Shown piece after piece: positions 25,385-34,762 of a stretch of 64,000 bases of DNA (position 1 is the first letter of the stretch; each line of letters starts with the position of its first letter). The position numbers and the translations under genes are program-made. Origin of the DNA: Weissella oryzae SG25. GTDB taxonomy: Bacteria > Bacillota > Bacilli > Lactobacillales > Lactobacillaceae. Where the stretch lies: assembly GCF_000691805.2 (NCBI RefSeq), contig NZ_DF820488.1, positions 62,001 through 126,000 on the forward strand. The letters run 5' to 3'. The notes below the pieces were generated by a model, which saw nothing but the letters and a program-made list of their open reading frames with translations, did no database searches and was not told where the DNA came from.

Positions 25385-26371
25385 TCATTTATCCAGTAAT
25401 TTAGCATGTAAGTCATCAATAAAGCTCAGTGCATCACCAACTTTAACAAAATCAGATTGTTCAAAAACCGGTGCATTTTCATTGGTATTAATCGAAATAA
25501 CTTGTTTTGCTCCCTTGATTCCGGCAACGTATTGCATGGAGCCGGAGATTCCTAAGTTAATTAATAATTTTGGACTAACCATTGAACCTGATTGACCAAT
25601 CTGATCACTATGATCAAATCCCGGCTTCTCAGCCATTGGTCGGGTAGCACCCACTGCTGCACCTAAATAGTGAGCAATTTCATGCAACTTGGCTATACTT
25701 CGCTCTTTTTTCACGCCGCGACCAACTGCAAAAATCAAGTCGGCGGTGGTAACTGATTGCTTCGTAGCTACGTTTTTAGTCACTATACTCTCAATAAATT
25801 GGCTTTTTGGTTCAATTAAATCTGCTACTTTGATCTTCCGAATATCCTTTGTAGGCTCATCTACTGTTACCGCTTCAAATGTACCCGGACGTGCCGTTGC
25901 CATTTGCGGGCGCGCTGTCGGTGATACAATTTCCGCTAGGATTTTATCCCCATAAGATGGTTTTACCTGTACCAGTAAACTATCTTCATAATAAAAATCT
26001 AAGGCATCCGCAGTCAATGCCGTTTGTAAATTATACTGCAACTTTGGTGCCCATGAACGAGCTAAGGGTGTTGCTGAAAATAAGATTGTATCTGGTTGCT
26101 CGGTTTTCGCTAATGTCGTCAAAGTGTTACTTAAAATATAATCATCGGCATTAATTGCTTCTGGACTAGTTAGATATATCACTTCATCAGCACCAAAGTA
26201 TTGAGCTGATTGATAGTCGTTAATTTTTAAATCATCACCAAGGGGGATAATTGCTACAACTTTGTGGTCAGCGTTCTTTATCTGTCGTGCTTTAGTAATT
26301 AATTGGCCCAACCCATTATCTAATTTACCAACAAGGACTTCCCCGATGACCCATATTTTCTTATCTGCCAT
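25385..26371 (-). CDS. etfA: electron transfer flavoprotein, alpha subunit
   Basis: 328 residues. The C-terminal FAD-binding domain is well preserved: VGATRPMAEKPGFDHSDQIG, then GISGSMQYVAGIKGAKQVI and INTNENAPVFEQSDF, all family signatures. The N-terminal domain pairs with EtfB. The ATG overlaps the etfB stop (TAATG). With EtfB it shuttles electrons between the acyl-CoA dehydrogenase and another redox partner in the cytoplasm. No quinone-linked ETF dehydrogenase gene is nearby, so the partner is unknown; an NADH-dependent, possibly bifurcating role is conceivable. Confidence 0.95.
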   Translation of the reverse strand: MADKKIWVIGEVLVGKLDNGLGQLITKARQIKNADHKVVAIIPLGDDLKINDYQSAQYFGADEVIYLTSPEAINADDYILSNTLTTLAKTEQPDTILFSATPLARSWAPKLQYNLQTALTADALDFYYEDSLLVQVKPSYGDKILAEIVSPTARPQMATARPGTFEAVTVDEPTKDIRKIKVADLIEPKSQFIESIVTKNVATKQSVTTADLIFAVGRGVKKERSIAKLHEIAHYLGAAVGATRPMAEKPGFDHSDQIGQSGSMVSPKLLINLGISGSMQYVAGIKGAKQVISINTNENAPVFEQSDFVKVGDALSFIDDLHAKLLDK

Positions 26372-27153
26372 TATCTGATCATCCCTTCACTCTTTAAAAT
26401 TGCTAACACTTGCTCGACTGCCGAAGCAGCTTCAATCACCTTGCCTTGACGACCGGCTTCTTTTGGCTCGACAATTGCTCGTACCGCTGACGGCGAACCC
26501 GCTAACCCAATGCGTTCATCCTCAGCTGCCAGTTTCTCAGCATTCCAAGTTATTATTGCATCATCAGCCATTGTCATTAAGCGATGAGCTGATAAATAAC
26601 GGGGCTCATTCGCCAAATCAGAAATAGTCAAAACTGCAGGGTAATTGGCTGTAATCGTTTGTGACACGGGGCCTAAGTTACGTTTTGCGGTAATCTCTTC
26701 TGCATCAACTGCCATAATTTCATAAAGATATGTTAATTGTGGCCAGGCTAATTGGGTGGCAACCAATGGACCAACCTGTCCGGTATCGGCATCAATCGCC
26801 TGCTGTCCAAAAATTACTAACCGCACATCTGTCAGCTTAGCGATAGCTTTCGCCAGTACATAGGCAGTCGCTAAAGTATCTGCACCAGCAAATTTTCGGT
26901 CAGATAATAAGATACCCTTACTTGCACCCATTGCAATTGCCTCAGCTAGGACTTCCTTTGCTTGATTTGGCCCCATTGAAATTGCAACCACTTCATCATC
27001 ATTTTTAGCGGCTATTTCAAAGGCGGTTTCCAGGGCGTGTTTATCGTATTTATTCATCTTGTTATCATTTGATCGAACTAAGTTGTGCGTGATTGGATCA
27101 ATTGCTACATTGTCAGTATTTGGGACCTGTTTTACTGCTACTACAATTTTCAT
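26371..27153 (-). CDS. etfB: electron transfer flavoprotein, beta subunit
   Basis: 260 residues. It opens with IVVAVKQVPNTDNVAID, the N-terminal signature of EtfB, and holds the AMP/FAD loop (LVIFGQQAIDADTGQVGPLVA) and RNLGPVSQTITANYPAVLTI. The start overlaps the acyl-CoA dehydrogenase stop codon (TAATG). The order dehydrogenase-EtfB-EtfA is that of anaerobes' bcd-etfBA and carCDE operons. Length and motif fit the group that includes NADH-oxidising, bifurcating ETFs, but a second-flavin signature cannot be judged by eye. Confidence 0.95.
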   Translation of the reverse strand: MKIVVAVKQVPNTDNVAIDPITHNLVRSNDNKMNKYDKHALETAFEIAAKNDDEVVAISMGPNQAKEVLAEAIAMGASKGILLSDRKFAGADTLATAYVLAKAIAKLTDVRLVIFGQQAIDADTGQVGPLVATQLAWPQLTYLYEIMAVDAEEITAKRNLGPVSQTITANYPAVLTISDLANEPRYLSAHRLMTMADDAIITWNAEKLAAEDERIGLAGSPSAVRAIVEPKEAGRQGKVIEAASAVEQVLAILKSEGMIR

Positions 27154-28265
27154 TAACGTTGTGCCTCAAATTTCGTAATCTCTGTACGCATTTTTTCAAC
27201 TGAGCCTTCCGCAAATTCAAGCGCTCGTGCATCACGAATCAAATGAGCAATTGGGAACTCCGCTGAAAATCCATAGGCTCCCATTGCTTGCATTGCATCA
27301 TCACCAACTGTAACTGCTGTTCTTGAACCGTATGCTTTGGCCATCGTTGAAAGGAGGAAATACTCTGGATTGTCCAAATCACGTTTCAAAGCCGCATCCT
27401 GATACAATAGCCGAGTCGTCTGATAACCGATTGAAATATCTGCAATCTTGCGTTGAATCGTTTGTAATTCCCAAAGCTTTTGCGCACCTGCTTTACGTTC
27501 TTTAGCGTAATCAAGTACTTCGTTTAAGGCATGTTGCTGAATGCCGGCCAACACTGCCCCCATCATTACACGAGCATCGGCATGCGCTGAATCACCAATT
27601 GTCAAACTAGGATAATTGATTGGATTTAGCCGATGATAATCTGGCACAAAAATATTTTCCATTGCAATTCCACCAACCGGCGTCCCAGTTAAACCAATAA
27701 ACTCCTCAGCCTCGGTATAACTGAATCCCGCCATTTTCTCATCAACAACGTAAAATGATAAGGTTTCATCCTCATCTTTAGCCATTACTACATATACATC
27801 AGCTAAACCACCATTAGTAATCATAATTTTTGACCCATTAATGATATAACCACCATCAACCTTGCGCGCGGTCGAATTAATATAACTTGGATTCGTTCCA
27901 CCCGTAGATTCAGTCATTGAAAAAGCAAAAATCGACTTAAGTGCCGCTGGAAAGTAGTGTTGCAACAATCGCTCATTACCATAGCGCAATAGTTGGTATA
28001 CCGTCTTCATGTGTCCTTCTAGAATTACTGCCAGTGATGCATTTGCAGTAGCAATGATTTCTAGTGTTTTTGCAATTGTTACAAGTGATAGATTCGCTCC
28101 ACCATATTCAAAGGGTAAATTCATCCCCAAAAACTCAGCTTTTACCATCTTCTCGTATAATGAATCGGGAATTTTACGATTCTTATCGATGTCCATATCC
28201 AATGGAGCAACCTCTTGATCAGCAAAATCTTGTACCATTCTCAAAAATAACGCATCTTTATCCAT
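27153..28265 (-). CDS. acyl-CoA dehydrogenase
   Basis: 370 residues with the three-domain acyl-CoA dehydrogenase fold: N-terminal helices (PFEYGGANLSLV), the beta domain (FAFSMTESTGGTNPSYI, GSKIMITNGGLADVYVV) and the C-terminal four-helix domain (DAMQAMGAYGFSAEFPI). Glu353 in EFAEGSVE aligns with the catalytic base of short-chain and butyryl-CoA dehydrogenases. The start at 28265 has AGGAG seven bases upstream. In complex with EtfBA it would oxidise an acyl-CoA or, in reverse, reduce an enoyl-CoA. No other beta-oxidation gene is nearby, and the chain length and direction are unknown. Confidence 0.93.
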   Translation of the reverse strand: MDKDALFLRMVQDFADQEVAPLDMDIDKNRKIPDSLYEKMVKAEFLGMNLPFEYGGANLSLVTIAKTLEIIATANASLAVILEGHMKTVYQLLRYGNERLLQHYFPAALKSIFAFSMTESTGGTNPSYINSTARKVDGGYIINGSKIMITNGGLADVYVVMAKDEDETLSFYVVDEKMAGFSYTEAEEFIGLTGTPVGGIAMENIFVPDYHRLNPINYPSLTIGDSAHADARVMMGAVLAGIQQHALNEVLDYAKERKAGAQKLWELQTIQRKIADISIGYQTTRLLYQDAALKRDLDNPEYFLLSTMAKAYGSRTAVTVGDDAMQAMGAYGFSAEFPIAHLIRDARALEFAEGSVEKMRTEITKFEAQR

Positions 28266-28293
28266 AGTTTTTCTCCTTGTTAAATTCATCACT

Positions 28294-28322
28294 ATATTAC
28301 TGCCATTTCATCAATTTGTAAA
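28294..28322 (-). promoter_or_regulatory. sigma-70 promoter of acyl-CoA dehydrogenase operon
   Basis: TTTACA (28317-28322), 17-bp spacer, TAATAT (28294-28299) on the minus strand, 29 bp before the start codon at 28265. Confidence 0.7.
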
Positions 28323-28361
28323 TAATTTTATGACTTTTTTTATATAATATTTTTTATAATT

Positions 28362-28403
28362 AAACAAAAAGAAGCTCCTAAATCTTATTTAGGAGCTTTC
28401 CGC
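28362..28403 (-). terminator. terminator of the citrate lyase operon
   Basis: AAAGCTCCTAAAT / ATTTAGGAGCTT with a following T-run on the minus strand, about 115 bp past the alpha/beta hydrolase. Confidence 0.75.
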
Positions 28404-28517
28404 TTATGTGTATTAATTTGTGTATGTTGCTAGTATCATTCGGTAAATAATAACTAATCCAAGCAAATTCTTATCTACAGTAACGAAAATTATAGTTACT
28501 TCAAAAACATTAGGCCA

Positions 28518-29309
28518 CTAACTATTTTGTAACCAATGCCCGACAACTTCATTAAATTCCTGACTCGCTTCCAAATGTGCTAAATGCCCAACCCGCTCGA
28601 AAATATAGCTTTCACCATAACCATCCTGTACTAACGCCTTGCAAAAGGCAGTGTGGTCAGATGACCAAATTGGCGAGTTAGCTCCTGCCAAAAAAAGTTG
28701 TGGGATTTGAGCATAGCGTAAAACATCGCGCCAATCCTGGCGCAAATTATCAAGCAAGAGTGGTTTATTTTGTAGGAAATCAAATGGTTGTTCCTCTTGT
28801 GCTTGGCGTAACTTTTCATGCAAATCCGTATCGACAGCACCAACCGTATATTTTAGATTAGCAATCCGATTTACATCGGCCGCTAACCGTGCTTCGGTTA
28901 TATGTAAGGCCCCAAATCGCCAGTTATCGTCATCTAATCCATAAGGTGATTGGTCAATACTAACAACACCTCGGACGTTTTGTGTTCCAAATAATGACAG
29001 ATAGGACCAAATAACCCCGGCGCCCATTGAACTACCAATCATAACTACCTGGCTTAGTTTTAATCTCTCGATTAAATTAGCTAAATCCATACTCAATCTT
29101 GCGATTCGCAATCCACGATTTGTTCGGGCTGATTGCCCATGGTTCCGATAGTCCATCGTTATTGTTCGATAACCCGCCGCATTAAAAAAGTTTTTCTGTT
29201 TTGCCCACTCAATTGAATTACCGCCAAAACCACTAAGGAAAATTAATGGTATTCCCTGACCACTATCTGCATAGTAAAGTCGCACGTTATCATTAGTCTT
29301 AAAGAACAC
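28518..29309 (-). CDS. alpha/beta hydrolase in the cit operon
   Basis: 263 residues of the alpha/beta hydrolase superfamily. The oxyanion region is LSGFGG, nucleophile Ser94 lies in GSSMG, and the catalytic His is in VGHLAHLE near the C-terminus. Its ATG overlaps the citG stop, so it is translated with the citrate lyase genes. No such enzyme is known to be required for citrate lyase maturation, so its role there is open: thioesterase repair of the prosthetic group or an unrelated esterase are both guesses. The operon terminator follows it. Confidence 0.85.
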   Translation of the reverse strand: MFFKTNDNVRLYYADSGQGIPLIFLSGFGGNSIEWAKQKNFFNAAGYRTITMDYRNHGQSARTNRGLRIARLSMDLANLIERLKLSQVVMIGSSMGAGVIWSYLSLFGTQNVRGVVSIDQSPYGLDDDNWRFGALHITEARLAADVNRIANLKYTVGAVDTDLHEKLRQAQEEQPFDFLQNKPLLLDNLRQDWRDVLRYAQIPQLFLAGANSPIWSSDHTAFCKALVQDGYGESYIFERVGHLAHLEASQEFNEVVGHWLQNS

Positions 29310-30160
29310 TAAATAACCTCCTCAAGGAGGGCCAAATAAGTCGTTAAAATTAAAAGGTCAGCCGAACCACCCAAACTCAAATTGCGCTCAATAAATACCT
29401 GATCAAGCTTTTCTAAAAATTCCATCCCGACTTTTGTCTTACTACCACCAAGTTTAAAGTATTGGTCAATTTGTGGTTTAAGCCAGTCAATAACTGTTGG
29501 CGTACCCGCCCGTTTAATTAAATTAGAGTCTTCTGTGCCACTCGCAATAAATAGCAGCGTATCTAATAATCGTTGGTTTCGCGTTCCAGTCGCTTTACGT
29601 AAAAAAGGCAAGCCTAATTCAGCCACCGTCGGAAAACCAGCCTCGGCTTCACCACGAATCCCCATCTTACCAAACTTGAGGAATTGTCGCTCACCGGCCG
29701 TTTGTTGACCGACCTGCTTCGCACTGAGCTTTGCAAAATCTGTCTGCGTAAGGTTAATCAACATTTCCTTAACCGTAGTTAAAATCCCGGCCGTGCTTTG
29801 CCGGTTGTACCGATGCTCATAGCCGGTTGCCGCCAGTAAAATTCCCAATGAGAAAATCGCTCCCTTGTGGGTATTTACTCCGTTAGTCGCTTGGAACATA
29901 GTTTCTTCGGCAGTTTTCCCAGCCACTCTAAGGGTTTGAAAAATTGATACTAAATCATCTGTATCAGCTTTTAATCCAATTTGATAAGCTTGCTCAAAAT
30001 AAGGCTGTAAACTAACTGCGCTATCAATAAAAGTGAACACATCCATATCTGTATGCGCCCCTTGGCTAACTGGATCAACCAAACCCGGTTTCGGATTAAC
30101 CGTCACCTCATATAAAACAGCTCGTAATGCCATTTGCACCGTTGATGTCATCTTATCCAT
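29309..30160 (-). CDS. citG: triphosphoribosyl-dephospho-CoA synthase
   Basis: 283 residues. ALRAVLYEVTVNPKPGLVDP near the N-terminus and GVNTHKGAIFSLGIL in the middle are the CitG/MdcB signatures; ARGEAEAGFP-like GIRGEAEAGFPTV and GGSADLL further on also match. The enzyme makes 2'-(5-triphosphoribosyl)-3'-dephospho-CoA from ATP and dephospho-CoA, the precursor of the citrate lyase prosthetic group. GGAGAA precedes the ATG, inside the citX end. Here citG and citX are separate genes, unlike the fused forms of some relatives. Confidence 0.95.
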   Translation of the reverse strand: MDKMTSTVQMALRAVLYEVTVNPKPGLVDPVSQGAHTDMDVFTFIDSAVSLQPYFEQAYQIGLKADTDDLVSIFQTLRVAGKTAEETMFQATNGVNTHKGAIFSLGILLAATGYEHRYNRQSTAGILTTVKEMLINLTQTDFAKLSAKQVGQQTAGERQFLKFGKMGIRGEAEAGFPTVAELGLPFLRKATGTRNQRLLDTLLFIASGTEDSNLIKRAGTPTVIDWLKPQIDQYFKLGGSKTKVGMEFLEKLDQVFIERNLSLGGSADLLILTTYLALLEEVI

Positions 30161-30162
30161 TC

Positions 30163-30702
30163 TTATTCTCCAAAATACGCTGTTACTAGCTTATCAATTG
30201 CTGCTGTAATTTCAGCCTTACTATGCCTTTGCAGACGTGCACATTCTTTGGCCGGCAAATCACATATAAAACACTGCCTAACTGGTAAGTTCAGCTTAGT
30301 TCGTGATATTTGTCCGGCAGCTTGCGCCTGTTTACTCATCACATCAACGTCAAACAACCGACCAAGTGGCCAGGCTTGTTCAAACTCAACACTCGCAACC
30401 TTCGCTGCCCGCAAACCTGCTAAAACCACAATAAAGCCCTCTGGACCAGTTTCTCGCTGTAAAAATAACTTTGTTGATTGGCTCTGTTGGTCGAACTTTT
30501 TCAGTAGTTTATTCCAACCTTCCGTAAAAATCTGTTCGATTACTTGGTTGTTCTTAACCTTACCGGGGATGTTTAGTTTGACTGCTAAAATCGTTGCCGC
30601 TGGATATTGTTCCATTAACGCAGTTTGAAATTGTGCCCGCCAGTCCTTATTTGCCAAAATTGATGTTATATCTTGTTCAATTCCACTCGCAAATACTTGC
30701 AT
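30163..30702 (-). CDS. citX: apo-citrate lyase phosphoribosyl-dephospho-CoA transferase
   Basis: About 179 residues. The C-terminal part (RQCFICDLPAKECARLQRH) is the CitX signature. The enzyme transfers the prosthetic group made by CitG to a serine of the acyl carrier subunit CitD, giving active citrate lyase. I prefer the ATG at 30702: a GAGG lies eight bases upstream, and the ATG two codons earlier is too close to it. citG begins two bases after its stop. Confidence 0.92.
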   Translation of the reverse strand: MQVFASGIEQDITSILANKDWRAQFQTALMEQYPAATILAVKLNIPGKVKNNQVIEQIFTEGWNKLLKKFDQQSQSTKLFLQRETGPEGFIVVLAGLRAAKVASVEFEQAWPLGRLFDVDVMSKQAQAAGQISRTKLNLPVRQCFICDLPAKECARLQRHSKAEITAAIDKLVTAYFGE

Positions 30703-30769
30703 CCTCATCACCTCTTTTATGTATGAAAGCACACGTTTTTATCACGTGTGCTTTCTAAACTACTTAAAA

Positions 30770-32308
30770 TTAATCTTTAACTTCATTAATAACATCAATA
30801 ATTGTACCATCACGGTATTCCACCATTGCTACAACTCGATCAGTAAATTCGAGTGGCGTTGGTGTGCCAACTTTATGTTCCGCCATGGCTTGAAGTTCCT
30901 CGATTGTATAAACCGGTACGCCTGGAATATTGCTCAATTCATTTAGCAAATCTTGACGCTTAGGGTTAATTGCAATTCCAACCTCAGTTACCAAGACATC
31001 AATTGAATCACCAGGTGTTACCACCGTGGTTACATCTGGAACAATCGTTGCAATCCGGCCACGCACCAAGGGTGCCGAAATAATTGTCAACTTGGCAGTT
31101 GCAGCATCTTGGTGACCACCAATCGCACCACGAATCACGCCATCTGAACCAGACATAACGTTGACGTTATATTTGGTATCAATTTCTAAGGCTGATAAGA
31201 TTACAACATCAAGCTTATCAACCATTGCCCCCTTGTTGGCTGGGTCAGCATACCAAGAAGCGTCAATTTCTTGTTGGTTTTTGTTCAAGTGCATTGAATC
31301 AGCAGCGCCACGATCGAAATCTTGCACATCCATAACTTTTTCAACTAAGCCTTCATCCAAAAGATCAATTGTGGGTTTTGTGATTCCCCCCAAAGCGAAT
31401 GATGCCTTGATTTGATTATCCAACATTGATTGGCGCAAGAAACGCGTAACTGCTAATGCAGCCCCACCAGAACCAGTCTGGAATGAGAAGCCATCTTTGA
31501 AGTAACTAGAATTTGTGATAACTTCATTAACCGTCTTGGCAATCTTTAATTCTTTTGGATCCTTGGTGAAACGAGTTGCACCAGAACCAATTTTATCTGG
31601 ATTACCAACAGCATCAACCTTTACAACGTAATCAACTTGCGTTTGCTTAATTGAAGCAGGTGTATTGGGGTAAGGCTTTAAGTTGTCAGTGATTAGCACT
31701 ACTTTATCGGCGTATTGAGCATCCATTAAGGCATAGCCCAAAGAACCAAAAGCAGTTTCGCCATCCATTCCATTAGCATTTCCCATTTCATCAGCATTAG
31801 GTACACCTAAGAAGGCAATATCAATCTTGATTTCGCCACTTTCAATCGCGCGTGCACGGTTTCCATGTGAACGGAATACTACAGGGTTCGCCAAGGCACC
31901 ATGTGAAACAGCCTCACCTAAAGTACCACGCATCCCAGATGAAGTAATATTTGTAACCGTACCTTTTTCAATTGCTTCAACAACGATGTCATTCATTACA
32001 TTGGTCAATGAGGATGGGGCCAAGGCAAGATCTTTATAACCAGCATCAATGATAATCCGCATTACTTGGTTAAAAACATAATCACCTTCACGGAAATGAT
32101 GATGAAATGAGATTGTCATACCATCTTGTAAGTTTTCATGAATCAAGGTCTCTAGTGAATCAACTACCTTGCTTGGTCCTACGCTTGCGCGCACCTTAGG
32201 CGCAACCCGTTGAATCTCTCGATTACCATATTCAACCGTCTTAAAAGGTTGGTAGTTCAATTGTTCCATTAATTCGTCTGGTAATTGACGCGCTACATTA
32301 TTTTCCAA
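30770..32308 (-). CDS. citF: citrate lyase alpha subunit (citrate:acetyl-ACP transferase)
   Basis: About 512 residues, the normal CitF length. [13 protein letters not shown] at the start and blocks such as [43 protein letters not shown] and [17 protein letters not shown] are conserved. It swaps acetate for citrate on the acyl carrier, forming citryl-ACP. I choose the TTG at 32308, because AGGAGG lies nine bases before it and overlaps the citE end; the ATG within AGGAGG sequence would have no ribosome binding site. Middle gene of citCDEFXG. Confidence 0.96.
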   Translation of the reverse strand: MENNVARQLPDELMEQLNYQPFKTVEYGNREIQRVAPKVRASVGPSKVVDSLETLIHENLQDGMTISFHHHFREGDYVFNQVMRIIIDAGYKDLALAPSSLTNVMNDIVVEAIEKGTVTNITSSGMRGTLGEAVSHGALANPVVFRSHGNRARAIESGEIKIDIAFLGVPNADEMGNANGMDGETAFGSLGYALMDAQYADKVVLITDNLKPYPNTPASIKQTQVDYVVKVDAVGNPDKIGSGATRFTKDPKELKIAKTVNEVITNSSYFKDGFSFQTGSGGAALAVTRFLRQSMLDNQIKASFALGGITKPTIDLLDEGLVEKVMDVQDFDRGAADSMHLNKNQQEIDASWYADPANKGAMVDKLDVVILSALEIDTKYNVNVMSGSDGVIRGAIGGHQDAATAKLTIISAPLVRGRIATIVPDVTTVVTPGDSIDVLVTEVGIAINPKRQDLLNELSNIPGVPVYTIEELQAMAEHKVGTPTPLEFTDRVVAMVEYRDGTIIDVINEVKD

Positions 32309-33209
32309 GATAATTTCCCTCCTCATCAACAAGGTTTGCTGCTTTAGCTAAACGCATCACACGTTGTGCGCGTAACACAACTGGTCGATCAACCATTTGA
32401 CCATTCATTGAAATAACACCAGAGCCCTTTTGACGGGCTTCTTCGATTGCTTCAATTACGTTTTGTGCATTTAGAATCTCTTTTTCACTTGGTTGGTAAA
32501 CCTTGTTTACCATCTCAATCTGACGTGGGTTTACTAGTGACTTACCGTCAAAGCCAAGTTGATGGATCAACTCTGTTTCACGATAGAAACCAGCTTCATC
32601 ATCCATATTGGTAAAGACTGTATCGAAAGCTGCAATTCCAGCGGCCCGCGCTGCATGCAAAATTACATTCCGTGCGTATAATAATTCTTGACCATCAGGA
32701 TAACGGTGGGTCTTCATATCGGTTGTATAGTCTTCAGCTGATAGTGCGATTCCAATCATCCGATCTGATGCACTGGCAATCTCATAGGCATTCACAACTC
32801 CCAAGGCTGATTCAATTGCTGCCATTACTTTGGTTGAACCAACTTCACGACCAAACTCTTTTTCAGCCTTTTCAACTGCCACAACCAACTGCTTAATCAT
32901 CGCTGCAGATTCAGTTTTTGGCAGGCGAATTACATCAACGTTTGCCTTAACCATCATCTTAATGTCATTTTCGAAAAATGGTGTATCAAGCCCATTGACG
33001 CGGACTACTAACTCAGCGTCACCATAATCAACCGTCTGTAAAGCTTCGTAAATTAGGTAGCGAGCTGCATCTTTTTCGGCCAAAGACACAGCGTCCTCTA
33101 AATCAAACATGATTGAGTCAGCACCGTAAATTCCAGCATCCTTAATCATCGCCGGATTATTACCAGGTACGAACATCATTGTACGACGTAAACGTTCTTC
33201 TGTAGCCAT
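32298..33209 (-). CDS. citE: citrate lyase beta subunit (citryl-ACP lyase)
   Basis: 303 residues of the CitE/HpcH aldolase family. [18 protein letters not shown] at the N-terminus, [17 protein letters not shown] with the metal-binding acidic residues, and the later [12 protein letters not shown] and [13 protein letters not shown] are all diagnostic. It cleaves citryl-ACP to oxaloacetate and acetyl-ACP. The ATG at 33209 has GGGAGG upstream and overlaps the citD stop by one base. Confidence 0.96.
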   Translation of the reverse strand: MATEERLRRTMMFVPGNNPAMIKDAGIYGADSIMFDLEDAVSLAEKDAARYLIYEALQTVDYGDAELVVRVNGLDTPFFENDIKMMVKANVDVIRLPKTESAAMIKQLVVAVEKAEKEFGREVGSTKVMAAIESALGVVNAYEIASASDRMIGIALSAEDYTTDMKTHRYPDGQELLYARNVILHAARAAGIAAFDTVFTNMDDEAGFYRETELIHQLGFDGKSLVNPRQIEMVNKVYQPSEKEILNAQNVIEAIEEARQKGSGVISMNGQMVDRPVVLRAQRVMRLAKAANLVDEEGNYLGK

Positions 33210-33502
33210 TAGAGTACCTCCCAAGTTGGTTGATCTACAATATCCAAGGCTCGTTGTACTGCTGCAATGGTTCGTGCCTTGATTACCATATCAAGAGCCC
33301 CTTTATCAACAACTTGAATATTTGCTTGCTCAATATCATAGCTTTGCAAAACTTCCATAATTGTCGCCTTAATTTGGGCACCAAATTGTTTTTTAACATC
33401 AGACTCTAAGTCAATCTGAATTCCTTTATCGCCTTTTGTTATCATCACTTGTAAATCTGATGATTCCAGGGTACCTGCTAAGGCAGTTTGCTTAATTTCC
33501 AT
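33209..33502 (-). CDS. citD: citrate lyase acyl carrier (gamma) subunit
   Basis: 97 residues, the standard size. Ser14 in AGTLESSD is the attachment point for the phosphoribosyl-dephospho-CoA group, and LESDVKKQFGAQIKATI follows the family pattern. It carries acetyl and citryl groups between CitF and CitE. I place the start at 33502, with GGAAGG upstream; it overlaps citC by 11 bp. The longer frame to 33616 is an antisense-free read-through of citC in another frame and is not supported. Confidence 0.95.
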   Translation of the reverse strand: MEIKQTALAGTLESSDLQVMITKGDKGIQIDLESDVKKQFGAQIKATIMEVLQSYDIEQANIQVVDKGALDMVIKARTIAAVQRALDIVDQPTWEVL

Positions 33503-34544
33503 CAATTTTTTGTCCTTCCTTAATTCGTTCCAATAAAATTGTTTGGTGCTGCTTAATAAATGAATATGTACTCGATGGTACCAAAGCTTGGGTTGCCTCA
33601 ATATCGCCTTGTGCAATCATTTCCCTAACTATTCGAGCCGAATAAACTTCGCCATCTGGCTGACGTTTACGGTCGATAATCTCTACATTGATTTCACTAG
33701 CTAATTCGCGTTGTAAAACCTGATTATAGATATTAGTTGTGTGCGATAATGGCTCACTGCCTAAATAACGTTTATTAATTCTTAAAGCGGGGACAATCCA
33801 ATTACCAAATATTCTTGCATCCAAGGTCGTTTGATAGTCAATTACCTGGTCTTGGCTTTTAATAAAGTAAGCCGGAAACGTTGCATAGCTAACCATATAA
33901 GCACCACCAGATAAAACAACTACATTCTCCAAGTCCTTAGTGCCAGCCTTAACCAAGCCTAATCTTTCTTGGCTAGAAAAAAGGGCCTGATTCTCACTAA
34001 CTACAAAAACATAGACTAAATCATTTTCCTTGGCAGCTTTCTCAACCAAGTACCGATGTCCTAGTGTAAACGGATTAGCATTCATTACAATTGCGGCAAC
34101 TTTTTTGTCTGAAGGTCGCGGCTTTTTTATTTGTGCTAAATAATCTTGGATTGCCGGACTACCAACTTCTAGCAATGCCCCATTTGTTGATTGGGCCAGT
34201 AGCGTAAAGCCTACATGCTCAAAAGATTGAATGTATTGCGGTTTTGTGAAAACAAAGGCATGATAAATTCCCCTTTGCCTTAAACGGTTAATTAACTCAC
34301 TTACAATTTGGTTAAATAAACTAGCACTATTGGCTGATTCACTTGAAGCAGCAATATATTTAAGGACATTGCCAGCCAAAGATCCTGTAGCAACCAAATG
34401 ATTATCAGCAAATATACCGATTACCTCATCAATTGGTAATAATTCACTATCATCAAAACTATCAATACCCATCTTTATAAGAAAACTTTGCCAATCTTTC
34501 CTCACACGGGGTATTCGCAAAAATAAATCTTGTATTTGTTCCAT
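33492..34544 (-). CDS. citC: [citrate (pro-3S)-lyase] ligase
   Basis: 350 residues. An N-terminal GNAT-like domain (DEVIGIFADNHLVATGSLAG) precedes a nucleotidyltransferase domain beginning with Asn157-Pro-Phe-Thr-x-Gly-His (NPFTLGH), the HxGH-type ATP motif. It acetylates the thiol of the citrate lyase prosthetic group using ATP and acetate, switching the enzyme on. First gene of the cit operon, divergent from citR; promoter at 34571-34599. Confidence 0.95.
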   Translation of the reverse strand: MEQIQDLFLRIPRVRKDWQSFLIKMGIDSFDDSELLPIDEVIGIFADNHLVATGSLAGNVLKYIAASSESANSASLFNQIVSELINRLRQRGIYHAFVFTKPQYIQSFEHVGFTLLAQSTNGALLEVGSPAIQDYLAQIKKPRPSDKKVAAIVMNANPFTLGHRYLVEKAAKENDLVYVFVVSENQALFSSQERLGLVKAGTKDLENVVVLSGGAYMVSYATFPAYFIKSQDQVIDYQTTLDARIFGNWIVPALRINKRYLGSEPLSHTTNIYNQVLQRELASEINVEIIDRKRQPDGEVYSARIVREMIAQGDIEATQALVPSSTYSFIKQHQTILLERIKEGQKIDGN

Positions 34545-34570
34545 CGCGGACCCTCTTTAATAAGAATCAA

Positions 34571-34599
34571 TTAATAACAGTTCTCATTTTAGTGCTCAA
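34571..34599 (-). promoter_or_regulatory. candidate promoter of citCDEFXG
   Basis: TTGAGC (34594-34599), 17-bp spacer, TATTAA (34571-34576) on the minus strand, 27 bp before citC. Confidence 0.55.
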
Positions 34600-34762
34600 T
34601 TTAACAAAAGTAAAGTATATTTTTGAAATTTATAAAAATATTCTTGTTGTTTTTTACAAAAATAAACTGTTTTTTTAATCAAAAATCGTAAAAGCAAAAT
34701 ATATTTTTAAATTTTTAAAACAAGTGCTATAATTTTAAAAAACATTTGATTGGAGTTTAACG
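34600..34762. promoter_or_regulatory. AT-rich citC/citR control region
   Basis: Runs such as GTAAAGTATATTTTTG and ATATTTTTAAATTTTTAAAA resemble sequences upstream of mae (37980-38095). AT-rich sites of this kind bind CitI/CitR-type activators in other lactic acid bacteria. A TATAAT for citR lies at 34728-34733 on the plus strand. Confidence 0.55.

Noticed and set aside
33503-33616. Longer citD start
   Set aside because: It would lie wholly within citC in another frame, lacks a ribosome binding site and does not match the CitD N-terminus.
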